Source: Bradysia coprophila (taxonomy: Eukaryota > Arthropoda > Insecta > Diptera > Sciaridae). From it: a stretch of DNA of 64,000 bases. The DNA lies in the NCBI RefSeq assembly GCF_014529535.1, contig NW_023503616.1, forward strand, positions 2,418,001 through 2,482,000, in the 5' to 3' direction. A program made the position numbers and the translations under genes. Within the stretch, counting starts at the first letter, position 1. Each line of letters starts with the position of its first letter. Below are positions 11,896-23,505 of this stretch, piece after piece. The notes under the pieces are model-generated. The model had not been told where the DNA came from and did not search any database. It was given only the letters and a program-made list of their open reading frames with translations.

Positions 11896-13065
11896 TTATA
11901 ACAGCACACTGCCCTGAAGTTGAACGTTTAGTGATGTATGTGATCCTATTTGTTGATTTTGTACAAAACTATTCAAATGACACGATGTGTAAGAACTGTC
12001 TCCGTTCATAGGGTATGGATCTGTAACGAAAATTAAAAACATAATGTTTTCTCGGACCTAACTCCCATAAAATAATTCGCTTACTTTTTCGCTTTCCAAA
12101 GTATGAATGCTTCTTCTGACGAGCCCGAGCGTTTTGAAACCTTTGGAATAATAAAAAAAATATTTTTCATTTCCGTCTTTCTCTGCATTTTGCATTTCAA
12201 TTTACCAAACTTGTGTGACACGCTTACTTAATCCAGCATTAAGAGCGATACGTTCTAAATCCTGACCATCTGGATTGCAATCGATTTGAAAGTTTGATTG
12301 CAGAACCTCGAGTTGTTCTTCGGTAAATGCTGTTCGAATTCTTTTGATTTTCTTTTTGTTACCATCTTCGCCGACAATACTTCCTGTTTAACCAAATAAA
12401 AAAAAAACACATTTTTAGTGATCATAAATACGTTTTTCTTAGAAAAGTCTCATTACCGTCACTAGACCCTGTCTCTACTTCAACTGTTTCTAAATAGTGT
12501 TCGCGGCATAAGATCTGTTCGGCCATTAATGCAAAATCTTCACCAGTTGAAAGTTGTCGATCGCATAGGTCACACGAAAAACATGCTAGATGGAATATTA
12601 GGTTTTTGGCTCGACGAGCCCAATCCATGGATGTTATTGGACGGAAACATTTTGAACATTTCTTGGAAAAAGTGCTGCAAAAATTGTGAACCATTAGTTC
12701 CCTCTGATCAAATGAAGTTTCCAAAAATTCCATTTATCGTACTTTATATAGTCTTCTCGACAGTAGAGTCGATTATCTTTCATGAAGCATTTTGTCGATT
12801 CGATAAGCGGCTTTAAGCATAAACAGCATTTTATACAGTCTTTGTGCCAGGATGATCCTTCAAATCCGAGTGAATATTCGTCGAAAATATGAATTCCACA
12901 TTCCATGCAAGTTTGCTTTTCCTGAAAATTAAATTAGTTGTAGTTGGAACTAAAATTTCGTCATTCACATGCGTGTATATTATATGTTGTATGCACGTAC
13001 AAAGTACAACTATTCTTGGTACATATTTTCCTTCTTTTAAATATTTATTCTACCTGAATAGACAT
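11896..13065 (-). CDS. Awh: Arrowhead-type LIM-homeodomain transcription factor (LHX6/8 class)
   Basis: Nuclear transcription factor that binds DNA through a homeodomain and partners through two LIM domains; Arrowhead/LHX6/8 proteins specify imaginal cells and neurons. Exons in order of transcription: 13065-13054, 12921-12743, 12674-12457, 12383-12206, 12140-12085, 12020-11896; phases match at every junction and the product is 255 aa, against about 275 in Drosophila. The first exon encodes only MSIQ, so this start is less certain than the rest. LIM1 starts CMECGIHIFDEYSLGFEGSS and ends YCREDYI. LIM2 contains KCSKCFRPITSMDWARRAKN and LSTGEDFALM, very close to Arrowhead. The homeodomain (KRIRTAFTEEQLEVLQSNFQ onward) is split inside helix 3 at the codon for W of WFQNARARQKKH. 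The ~40-residue C-terminus (PYPMNGDSSYTSCHLNSFVQ onward) is only weakly like Arrowhead. Confidence 0.92.
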
Positions 13066-14107
13066 TGGCGCCAGACAGCCTAACATTTAACTTTTGTTGT
13101 GGCAAATTTATTGCGTAAATGTGTTATTCGAAAATCGTAATTCATCTCACCTGGATGGAATGGTACGTGTGTATATGTTTTCGATAGAAGGTACTCAAAC
13201 GATATGTTTGATTTAAATTCTTTTAACAACAAAATGGCGTGAACATTGAGAGGATTGCTTGAAGAGGAAGAATTTTGTTTACCATCTGTCTTTTCATAGA
13301 CGACATGCAGTGTTCAATGATTTTGCAAGATAATATTTGTTTAGACTGAATAAAAGGAGCGATGTAGTAAACAGGAGGCGATCGCTATTATTATGTGGAA
13401 AGACATTTACTGTTCTATCCTTCCGTATCTGTATCGTCGGTTAGTAAAGAGCTCTACAACAATCTTTTACAGGCATCTAGGTTATAGATAGTATCAACTC
13501 TTTTACTTTTTTGATCTACGTTTTATCTGCGTTTTATCTAACTCTGGCTTTCCTCTTATAGGGTGACAATAACTCGAGCTCATCGTTTTATTTTCGTAAC
13601 GGTCGTCAAACGACGTCGTAAATTATCTATTCATAACAATTGATTTCAATTTCTGCATAAGTAGCAGTTGGACAAAAACGAAGCCCTTCACTAACTACCA
13701 CAGTCCGAATCTATTTCACGATTGGTTATAGGTATTTTAAGCTTTTAACTTCAATTGATTGAACATGAATTATGATTATACAAGACCGACGGCGTCCGCG
13801 TCAGCTAGAGCTTCACTTTACTTTTGTCGTCGTTGTGGATATGAGCTGATAAGGTCGTCCGTGAAAGTTTAATCATACAAAATATTGGTTGTTAAAATTG
13901 TTCAATTTTTCAAGTGAGTGGTCTTAGAAGTATTAAAAGATTTTATCACAAATCACAACATATTCACCAAGAGAATATCTGTTACGATAGCACAGAATCA
14001 GAAAATGGAAACCGAAGTTTTTGTTCCTTGGAATTTTAAACTTTATTCGTTGAGTTCGGGTACACATCAATTCTAAGTTTCACAGATGGACAAGCAAACA
14101 ATTTTAG

Positions 14108-14262
14108 GTGAGTTGTGGAATCTATTACTCGATTTGTTCTGAGTATTTTCTACAGATTGAAATAAAATCTTTCACTTCATTTGTTTCAACACTTAATTTG
14201 CTAATTTGCTCATTAGCTAAAGCTGATTTTAAATTTTTGTTGTCTTTGTCGATAACAGATGA
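14108..14262 (+). repeat. Dispersed repeat family A copy
   Basis: GTGGAATCTATTACTCG, AAATCTTTCACTTCATTTG and the terminal TTGTCGATAACAGATGA identify this as a 5'-shortened family A copy. Confidence 0.6.
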
Positions 14263-15137
14263 ATGATGCACGGACAAAGTCCATACGGAAGTAAAAACAC
14301 ACATACACATTTTACAATAAAAAATTCCATAGGAAGACAGAATACCTGTTTGATATCGATTTTAGTATCCATCTGTTATTATATCTATTGATGCGCTATT
14401 CCTAAACAAGCTCGTAAAAAAACACTATTCTTTATTCGAAACGATTGTGACTTTTTTTTGTATATCAACCGACTATACTTTATATCGCTTACACACAGTG
14501 CAACAATTTCAATGGCAACAGCACAACCGCTCCATTCAAATTCTCACCATTGACTGAAGTTAAAAGTAAAGTTCCTCTTTGCCCATCGTCTTCAATTCAC
14601 ACATATACCATTCAATAACACTCCCATTCTCACACCAACCATGGTATATTTGGCACTTAATGTACTGCAGCGTTCGTTATATACGAATTCAATGATTTTC
14701 CATTGGTTGCTAGAGGTGGTATAGCAGTATATATAAACGCCCTTTACATCATTCGTGCTTTAACTGTGGAATATTTTATTATTATTCAGACTGGTCGCTG
14801 TAATAATATCTATATTGATAATATGTTTGCTTTGAGGGTCGTTTTTGCTGTCAAAAATTATGTCTTTTTAACAGTTGCATGATGAATTTCTTTAACCACC
14901 AGAGCAGGGAAGGTCATAAAATGGTATTTTAGGAACTGTTAGTGCTAATTGAAAAGGACTGTGTCATATGTTAATTGTCCAGTCTCAGTGACAACAAGAA
15001 TAGCTGATGTTGTCTAATATAATTATAATTAAATCAATATTTGAAATAATGTCGAAATGATGGTAAAAAAGCCTTTACATTTTAACCTTTTAGATCCAGA
15101 AAACTGCAAGCGCATCACGTTGTTATTATCATCAAAT

Positions 15138-15356
15138 CTATTACCGCGTATGCAAATTATGTTTTCTTCCCGGTATCCGAGTCGAAAATTTTCAAATTTC
15201 CTGGTATCCAAATACATAAAATTGACTTCCCGCACATACATTTCCCGCTGGTTTGTTCAGCTATCATTCGATTTCCCGGTATCAATTTTTTTCCCTAAAA
15301 ATTTCCCGGGATCCTGGATATTGCGGGTACACATAATTTGCACACGCGTCTATTAC
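15138..15356. mobile_element. Inverted-repeat element next to a family A copy
   Basis: The left end (CTATTACCGCGTATGCAAAT) and right end (ATTTGCACACGCGTCTATTA) are inverted repeats of about 25-30 bp. The interior repeats the string TTTCCCGG three or four times. It lies just upstream of the family A copy at 15375. The long ORF that crosses it (15057-15494) is explained by this repeat structure and has no domain. Confidence 0.5.
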
Positions 15357-15374
15357 TTCCCTTTTAAACTGTTA

Positions 15375-15552
15375 CAGACTGCAAGCATGACCAGTATTAT
15401 AATCGGGTCTATTACTTCCATCGATCAAAGTATTTTTAATCAGTTGATTTCAAATCTAGTACTTCAATTTTTTAACATGCATTTTACTATATAAATGACA
15501 ATATTACCCAGAGCTTGTCATTATTTTTGTCGTCGTTATCGATAACAGATGA
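15375..15552 (+). repeat. Dispersed repeat family A, near full-length copy
   Basis: Reference copy of a ~190-bp family. It runs from CAGACTGCAAGCATGACCAG to CGTTATCGATAACAGATGA. Shared landmarks in order: CAGACGGCAAG-like start, a TCTATTACTT/TCTGTTACTT block, AAATCTTTTACTTCATTTG-like block, a CTATATAA box, GAGCTTGTCATTATTTTTGT, and the self-complementary GTTATCGATAAC near the 3' end. The copy at 44419-44603, in reverse orientation, matches over the whole length with only scattered differences. It has no ORF and no clear terminal inverted repeats, and I could not class it. Confidence 0.75.
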
Positions 15553-15787
15553 ATAGGCGATCGTCTTCAACACTCTCCAATGCTATGTATGGCCTTGCAC
15601 AAATTCTTATACTTCATTTGTCTTTCATAAGACCAATAAAGCCGAAACGTAAAATATAGATAATTGTATAACATCATACATATCATACATCATATCCAAA
15701 TTTTTGACAAAGATTGACGATACTCCTTTTAAAACGCAGTTTTTATCGCCTTACATCAGCTTATGATTTTATAATTTAACTCCCCGC

Positions 15788-15975
15788 AGACGGTAACAAA
15801 ATATTTATCGAATTTGATGCTTCTTTTGATGCCAGTATTGGTGTCTTGCTATACCAATATCTTCTACTTCAGTATAGTTTTTAACGTGCACTTTGCTATT
15901 GAAGACCAAGGACCACATTATCCAGAGATTGACTTTGCTCGTTAACAAATACAATCGTCCGTAAAATGTTGAATT
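15788..15975 (+). repeat. Degenerate family A copy
   Basis: It begins CAGACGGTAACAAAA and keeps the CTTCTACTTC, TGCTATTGAAG and CCAGAGATTGACTTTG blocks in family order, but the GATAACAGATGA end is eroded. Confidence 0.45.
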
Positions 15976-17929
15976 ACATTCAAATAAAATGTTTAATCTG
16001 AATGTGTTGCTAAAATTAGAAGAACGTGCCGCTGTTTATTGTTTCATTTTGTTACTGATGATCAATGATGGTACCTAATATTGAACTAACAAAACAAATT
16101 ATCAAAATGTTGCATATAGTGTTAATGGGCAAACATTGCGTACGCAAATTTGACATGAAAATGCATCACATATCATGATTGTATTAACAAAACAGTATTG
16201 CGGGATCGTTATGCATATAAAACCTTGCCTTTAAATTAGCATTCACTGGATGGCTTGCAATGAACTATATGCAATGATTTGCTGTAACTGTATAGGGGAT
16301 GACTTTTGATTCTTTGGTGAATTTCTATTTGAAGCAAGACTATCTGATAAATGTGGATATTGCCCGCTATCTATATTGTTGTAGTTTTTACCTATAAAAA
16401 GAGGCCTGAACTGAAGCATATTTTTTCCGTCGTTATCAATAACAATGACTAGTCGTTTTACTTTACCATCTTGTGAGTTTACTTACTCTTGCAGAGGAAA
16501 ACCAGGCAGGAGTAGTTCATTTTTCGAACGTCAAATAAGGGACCTGATACACTGTACGAAAAGGAACACTGACATAAATTGAATTAATTTTATTCGCAAA
16601 ATAGAAGGCTTTCAATTCGGGTAGGGCTATAACGTCCCCACTCGTCAAAAAAGTGGAACCATGAACGTAATTTACTAATTAGATGAATTTACTAATTTAC
16701 TAACAATAACTCACCTCAGGAATGCAAATCAGAATCCCGCTGATAATTAGAGTAGAACTTTTACTATTACGGTCTTCAGTTAACCTTCCACACAGGGCAG
16801 CTCTATCAAGAGCAGTAATTACCAAGTCAGTAATCTAACAAATTGATACTACAGGAGAATATGAACGTCTATCAAATTTGACGAGATAGAAGTTTTCGAC
16901 CGGTTCGAATGAATTGTGTATGAGTCGTCAAATTAATAATTTGGACAGAGGTGCATACGCTATTTTAATCGCTAAGCCAAACCAATTTCCACCTCTTCCA
17001 GGCAAGCTGCGTAAGTTTTATTAAACATTGGCACATAAAGCCTCTTACTTCATTAGCTTTGACAGAGGATCTCTATAGAAGATACCACGAGAGTTTTAGC
17101 ATTATAGATTTCACTATAAGAATCTGAAACATGTTTTCAGTCATACAAAGTAAGCGAAGAACAAAAATGAATTATTGTATTTCCGGCCGTAACATTTAGA
17201 AAGATTACAGGGACGAACACAGAATTGAAAATATTAAATTAATTTTAACGTTAATAGAAATCAAGAGAAAAGTAATTATGAGAAAAATAATGTTAATAAA
17301 AAGACAAGACCCTTAACTCAAGAAACATAATTTATGGCAACATTATCGTATCAAAGTATCTTATTGTATAGTCATTTTTATGTGCCGCGTGTTTGTTTAT
17401 TAACTTCTGTTTCCAAAATAACAACTCAATATTTTATAAAATCCAATTTGTAAAACAACTTAATAAAAGTAATATTTTTATTAATATAAAAAAATGGGAA
17501 TGTTTGTTTTGCCCTTTTTAAATAATTTCTTAATAAAAATGCATGGAATAAATGAAATATAACTCTTGATGAACGCCCATATCCGTACTACCTGTATTAG
17601 GATTCAGTTTCTTTCATTTAATACCACTTTTTGTTTTGAAAACGATGAACTGTATTCTGCCGTTTTTGTTTTTAAACGCAACAATCTACACTCGTACGTA
17701 TCGAAAGGACAGAAGCAATGCAATCAGTAGTTTTGTTGGGTTCGTCATTTGTATTCATGCTTGTGAGAGCTTGGATGTTGATGAAATTCTATTTTATCTT
17801 TCCAACTGTTCACATATTTCATTTCCTAATCACGTAAAGCATTGTACTTACGGAAGTAATATACTATTAAGCAGCAATCGAATCACTGTATAACGACTAA
17901 GTCTGGTACTGCTTATGACTTTAGTCTCA

Positions 17930-18043
17930 CTTAGTGTTTGAGATCAAATCTTTTACTTCACTCTTTCTATACGCTATCATACTATATAAACGAACACTAC
18001 TCAGAGCACATCTCTTTTTTTGTAACCATTTCACAGATGATAC
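17930..18043 (+). repeat. Partial family A copy
   Basis: It contains AAATCTTTTACTTCA, the ATACTATATAAACGA box, ACTCAGAGC and CACAGATGATAC in family order; the 5' half is missing. Confidence 0.5.
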
Positions 18044-18850
18044 AGCAAAGCAGAATCGAATGTTAGTATCGTTCGACTTTGTCTTCCGAGTGTTGGTTCG
18101 TCAAAATAACATTTTCTACTTTCGCTCTATGTTCCATTCGAAGCGAATGCATTTGAGTCTTCCAACAGGCATAAAAGAGCATATAATAATAAAGACCAAA
18201 TGAAGAGGTAATAAATGTTGTGTGCAAACAAATTAATTTTTCTGCTCATCAAAATTTAAATGAGATATTGAGATGAAACGCACACGGCACACAGTTCAGT
18301 TGAATGTGTGTGTAAGGATTCGGTTTAAAATGTTACTGATCAATTTATCACTATGCTATGTAGAGGATACAAATATATGTTGGCAAGATATTAATATTAT
18401 CTGTTGCAACAAAATGTTAATTTATTGTGTGATGTGCCAATCGCATGGGAGTTGAGTGAAAATATGCGGCGAATAATTTCATTTGCTCGGAAATTCAATG
18501 AATAATGTTAGTGGCTACATTGTATACTAATGAATGAATGAATGATATTCAATTTCTACCAACTATTTTGCTCGATTTATTATGCGACTGAAGATGCATC
18601 GTAAATTTGTAAATTTTATTCGATGAAACTGAATTACTTCAAACTCAGGAAGGCATCTGTAATCGACAATGGAGACAAAAATAATGAGCTCTAGCTACTG
18701 TCGTCTTAAATTGTAAAATACCTGTTAAAATGGGAAGAATTTCCAATAAACTTGCTGAAAATGGTACTGCGGACTACGACAAAACTGATTTTTTGTGTAA
18801 TGAGACTTGCGTCACGCGCGCAATGCGTTAGCATGACTGAAGGAATTTTT

Positions 18851-18882
18851 AGGTCTTTTTTCCATAGGAAAAAAAGACCTAT
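18851..18882. repeat. Short hairpin preceding the TCCG run
   Basis: TAGGTCTTTTTTCC and its complement flank a short loop directly before the tetranucleotide array. It may mark the end of the element that carries the array. Confidence 0.55.
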
Positions 18883-18895
18883 TGTGGGCACTTCA

Positions 18896-19080
18896 TCTGT
18901 CCGTCCGTCCGTCCGTCCGTCCGTCCGTCTGTCCGTCCGTCCGTCCGTCCGTCCGTCCGTCCGTCCGTCCGTCCGTCTGTCCGTCCGTCCGTCCGTCCGT
19001 CCGTCTGTCCGTCCGTCCGTCCGTCCGTCCGTCCGTCCGTCTGTCCGTCCGTCCGTCCGTCCGTCCGTCCGTCCGTCTGT
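18896..19080. repeat. (TCCG)n microsatellite, about 185 bp
   Basis: A nearly uninterrupted run of the tetranucleotide TCCG/GTCC, broken at intervals by a TCTG variant (for example near 18928, 18978, 19004, 19040 and 19076). The variants are semi-regularly spaced, which suggests amplification of a larger higher-order unit. The long Ser-Val-Arg-Pro and Asp-Gly-Arg-Thr ORFs on both strands are produced by this run and are not genes. Confidence 0.95.
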
Positions 19081-19113
19081 GTCACAAATAAAATGTGATT
19101 GATAAAAGTTAAA

Positions 19114-19577
19114 ATTGCAATGCTACTATGAACAAACCAACACCAGGCAAATCAATTATTATTTGTTATCTGGTAACCAATCGCTCATAGCAGATATAGC
19201 AATTTGAAAGTTTGGTAGTTGTTGGTAGTTGGACCCCCAAAATATTTTGCAGCAAAGATGTTTACCGTTTGAGAGCTACGCACCGAATGACGAAATTATT
19301 CTGCCTGCTTGCCTTTTTATAACTCAAATATTTGGTAGTTGACTACCACGTTGGTAAATTGCAATGCTACTATGAGCAAACCAACACCAGGCAAATCAAT
19401 TATTATTTGTTATCTGGTAACCGATCGCTCATAGCAGACATCGCAATTTGAAAGTTTGGTAGTTGTTGGTAGTTGGACCCCCAAAATATTTAGTAGCAAA
19501 GATGTTTCTTCCTCGAAAGATGCACACCGACTGATGAAATTATTCTGCCTGCTGGTCTATTTGTAAATCGAGTATTT
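19114..19577. repeat. 244-bp tandem duplication
   Basis: The block starting ATTGCAATGCTACTATGA at 19114 recurs from 19358, an offset of 244 bp, with small differences. Each copy contains GGTAGTTGTTGGTAGTTGG and ends in the GGTAGTTGACTACC motif that is then amplified at 19578-19803. Confidence 0.85.
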
Positions 19578-19803
19578 GGTAGTTGACTACCAAAGTGGTA
19601 GTTGACTACCAAAGTGGTAGTTGACTACCAAAGTGGTAGTTGACTACCAAAGTGGTAGTTGACTACCAAAGTGGTAGTTGACTACCAAAGTGGTAGTTGA
19701 CTACCAAAGTGGTAGTTGACTACCAAAGTGGTAGTTGACTACCAAAGTGGTAGTTGACTACCAAAGTGGTAGTTGACTACCAAAGTGGTAGTTGACTACC
19801 AAA
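19578..19803. repeat. 19-bp tandem repeat, about 12 units, each a hairpin
   Basis: The unit GGTAGTTGACTACCAAAGT is repeated about twelve times with almost no divergence. Each unit holds the inverted repeat GGTAGT-TG-ACTACC, extended by flanking bases to TTTGGTAGT/ACTACCAAA at the array ends, so the array can form serial hairpins. Near-identity of units implies recent expansion. Confidence 0.95.
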
Positions 19804-20462
19804 CTCATACGGAGGTTGTAGAGATGTTTAATGTTTGAAAGCTGCACACCGACTGATGATATTAATCGGCTCGCTTGCTTATTTATAAATCGAAAATTTG
19901 CTAGTTGAATACCGAAGTGGTACTTGAATAAATACCAAGCTGGCAATAAACAGAAATCATACTTAATGCTCTTAATCTATACTTAATGCGAGACCCGACC
20001 TATTTTCATAATTTATTGCTCGAAAGTAGTGACATTTAGTCTTTAGGAAAGTTTCGATTAGGGATAGGTGGTTGGGAATGATGGTTAGATTCAAAAACGA
20101 TGGTGAGATTCAAAAACGATGGTGAGGTTCAAAAAGAAAAAGAAAAAAGACTCACTAGGCGTTAGCCGGTACTATTCTTGTTTTTATTGCAATCCGTTGA
20201 AAATACTTAGATCAAGATCAAGTAGTAGATTCGATACCTGTTGGGTGGGTCAGATCCCTTGACTGTTTGTCTGACCTTCTCAATAGTATTTTATTGGCAA
20301 TGATTTATTGATTTATTTCAATGAAATGTAATTTTGTATGTTGATGGCCACAAAAACGCATTTAGAAGAAGAACTATTAGAACAGTCTAATAAATCTCTC
20401 ATTAATGATTTAATTCTGTTTAGACTGAAAATCTTCGAAACTTTTCAATAAAATTTAAACTC

Positions 20463-20507
20463 GTGTGAATTGCGGCCCTCGCTTTGCTCTGGCCGCAAAC
20501 GTCACAC
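20463..20507. repeat. GC-rich hairpin, copy 1
   Basis: GTGTGAATTGCGGCC and GGCCGCAAACGTCACAC are imperfect inverted arms around CTCGCTTTGCTCT. A second copy lies at 20806-20850. The GC content is unlike the surroundings. Confidence 0.65.
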
Positions 20508-20805
20508 TCTTTAATTTTGGTTCTGTTTATTCGGTTTTATTTACAAGTCAAAATCAAATAACAAGCCTCCAGATCGTTTTAACAAAGAACGACACCCATT
20601 TTTGCAATGTTCTGAAAGAACAGGTTGAGACACTTCTGAGTTGATGACTAGGGCGGTGACACGCAGAAGCTTTGTATTGAACAGAAAAATAGAAAAAACA
20701 TTTTTTTTCCTTCAAGTTGACATTTCAAAAAAACTGTAATGAATGTGTTCAACAAAATGTACCTATTTGTCAAAATGACACATGTTTTCAATGAAAGTTA
20801 AACTC

Positions 20806-20850
20806 GTGTGATTTGAGGCCCTCGCTTCGCTCTGGCCGCAAACTTCACAC
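20806..20850. repeat. GC-rich hairpin, copy 2
   Basis: GTGTGATTTGAGGCC and GGCCGCAAACTTCACAC flank CTCGCTTCGCTCT; both hairpins are preceded by a TTAAACTC string, so a larger unit may have been duplicated. Confidence 0.65.
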
Positions 20851-21197
20851 TCGTTACTCCAGTTATCGTGTTAATAAAGAGCAGAAAATGCTTCTTTCGA
20901 GAACTACCACCAGATGGTTGAACCAATACCACCCATTTTCGAACTTAAACTGAGGATTTCAATACTTCGTCGATTGAAAAAAGTTTTTGAAAATCAGTTG
21001 AGATTTACTCAAGTTATCGTGTTAACAAAGGGCACAAAATTTTAACATTTAACGTTTTTTCACATTTCCATACATTTTTAATCATAGTGAACGTGTTATG
21101 TACGGTGTATTTTCTTTTGTAAAACCCATGACTTTTTTTAAAATATTCTATCTTTTAGATCTATATAGTTAGTATTGGAAACTACAAGCGTAACTTA

Positions 21198-21412
21198 CAG
21201 TCAAAGGCATAAATTTGCTTCAGCTGTTTTTCAGCTGATCCACACATACAATCAAAACTGGTTTTCCTTGTTTATACGGTTGAAGATGCTACACGCACGC
21301 GCGTGGTAGTGTTAAAACCGTATAAAGACTTATAAACGGTTGTGATTGTTTGTGTGGATCAGCTGAAAACAGCTGAAGCAAATTCATGCTGAAAATTGAC
21401 TGCCTTTGACTG
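21198..21412. mobile_element. Tc1/mariner-like miniature element, uninterrupted copy
   Basis: 215-bp element with long inverted repeats. The ends are CAGTCAAAGGCA and TGCCTTTGACTG, with TA on both sides (21196-21197 and 21413-21414). Internal arms include AGCTGATCCACACA and ACTGGTTTTCCTTG around a CACGCACGCGCG core. TA flanks and CAG ends fit a Tc1/mariner-type non-autonomous element. A second copy is at 45987-46745. Confidence 0.8.
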
Positions 21413-22416
21413 TATCAAAACTTTACAAAAAATAATGACCTGTAAAGTGGAAGACTTTTTATCTCAATATCTACATCGACAGTGACGACTCGAACGAAGT
21501 ACCTTGCCCTCTGATGGGCCTGTTGGTAAGATGTTTGTCGTCTGGTAAATAAAGTGTAATCTTGGAAGATAGGTCACAGCTATCCTGAATACTTCTCTTA
21601 CCCGACGGCTATCTAAATTCTTGGAAGTAATAGATTTTGTTTCAAATGAATATATTAATAGAAGTAACAGTCACTCGATAATTATTCTAGTCTTTTGTAG
21701 TCTTTTGCTTGTTGGCTGTAAAAGATTAACACTAAAGTTCGGTCCAGTAACTTTGGCTGGTAAATCTTGTATATCTCTACCAATAAATACGTATATTTAT
21801 TTACTGCCAAAATGTAATCTACACAGAGCCTGGATGTTTCAAAAACATACAATACAAACGTAAAATGCGGAGAAAAAAACTCACAAAATATCTAAATCAA
21901 ATTATCCGATTCTTCTCTGTTCAACAATTTTTGTGTTTATCCAGTTAGATGTTTTATGTAAAACTTTCTGAACAAGCAAAAATAGACGAAATTCAATTAT
22001 CCATCATTGTGAACATTTATACATTCGTTTCCGAATCATGGAAATATACGTACACAATGTTTGTATTTTAGATTTATAAAAAATGAGGGAAAATATATCT
22101 GATGTACACGACTTTTTATTCAGTTGCTATATTTATATGCAATGTACATGGTATGTACATACATAGCATAGAGGACGAAGACGTGAACAATATTTTTTGT
22201 TGATTTTTGCTATGTTTAACACAATTCCTCAAAATATGCAGGCTTCAATTTAGAATAGGAATCACATTTGAAGACTTAAATTAATAAAGTAAAATATTTT
22301 TTGTATTCAACACTAGACGGTAATGTAAATAAAAGAAGTTGTAGATTGGGGGTGACCCACTGTCAGTGGTGATTCGATTTCAAATTGATAATACAATAAC
22401 AAATTCTTTAAACTTT

Positions 22417-22556
22417 CAGAAACTGCAAGTGTCGTAACAAAATCGTTAGATAGTTTGATTCAAAATCTATTATTTCATTATTCTTATCATACATTTCCCT
22501 ATATAAAAGAACACCACTCGTAGCTTATTATTGTCGTTGATGTCGATAGCAGATGA
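22417..22556 (+). repeat. Dispersed repeat family A copy
   Basis: It runs from CAGAAACTGCAAGTGTCG to GTCGATAGCAGATGA and includes CTATATAAAAGAACACC. Homology to the copy at 6543 continues past this end (TAAGGTT), so the true family end may lie ~25 bp further on. Confidence 0.65.
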
Positions 22557-23447
22557 CTAGCCGTTTCTATAAGGTTGAATATCACATTAATGAAATAGTT
22601 CTTGGAAATGTTTGTTCATTGATGGAAAGTTTTTTTTTGGTTCCGTGTAATTTATCAACGATTTTCTCAAATTGCTCGAGATACGGTAGTAAGTTAAAGT
22701 TTTACAAAGAAAAAAAGTACACAAGACAAAAACGCGTATGATAAATTAAAGTCTGGAAGATATTCCAATTTGTTCTGGTATTTAAAAATGAATTTTCAAA
22801 GAGAAAATAATCAAATTTTCATAACTCAGCTTACAGCATTAAAAATCGATAATCGAATTCGTAATCCGTCCCATCTCTATAGCCTCTTATATACACATGG
22901 TACACTTCGTTCCATCGGTGCACATTAAATGCGAATAAAACAAAACCCATGATAATATTTCCTCTAAATGGGTAGCCTAAAGAAGACATTTTATCAAATA
23001 TATTTTCCAATAACGAGCAATATTAATATCTTCGCTGATGGCTATTTAAACAATTATTTTTGCTTCCAAATTTATTGCAATACTACTGCAATTTTTCAGT
23101 AGTAAATTGGTTTCTTGTGCTGGTGTTATTGTTTCAATAAATATGTGGATTGCAAATATTTATCATACGAGTTCGAGTTATGAGAATATTATGGTTTTGA
23201 TGCTGGTGTCTGATGTTATTTCATTTTTTTTTTTTTCATTCGTCGTGTGTCTAGTATTATGTTACTTTTCACTGAAGGTGCGCATATGGTCACCATAATC
23301 ATCGAATCGTCTACATTTGATCAAAGTTTTGTCAATCGTTTGTTGCAAAATTTTATATCTTCTAGAATTTAACAGAGGAACACCTCCGGATGCCGTGGTT
23401 CAACTTGAGTAAAGCCAAAATTAGTAGAATATTACTCAATGAAGAAT

Positions 23448-23505
23448 ATTTTTATATATATATATTATTTTATTATTATTATTATTTTATTTTATATATA
23501 TATTT
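23448..23505. repeat. AT microsatellite
   Basis: TATATATATATA followed by TTATTATTATTATT and more TATATA. It is simple-sequence DNA with no gene. Confidence 0.8.

Noticed and set aside
15057-15494. 145-aa ORF
   Set aside because: It crosses an inverted-repeat element and a family A copy and contains no domain.
15375-15552. Family A as a SINE or a solo LTR
   Set aside because: I saw no A/B box promoter, no poly(A) or simple tail, no TG...CA ends and no target duplication, so neither class is supported.
18752-19102. Long ORFs encoding Ser-Val-Arg-Pro and Asp-Gly-Arg-Thr repeats on both strands
   Set aside because: They are the direct translation of the TCCG microsatellite, open in several frames, with no gene structure around them.
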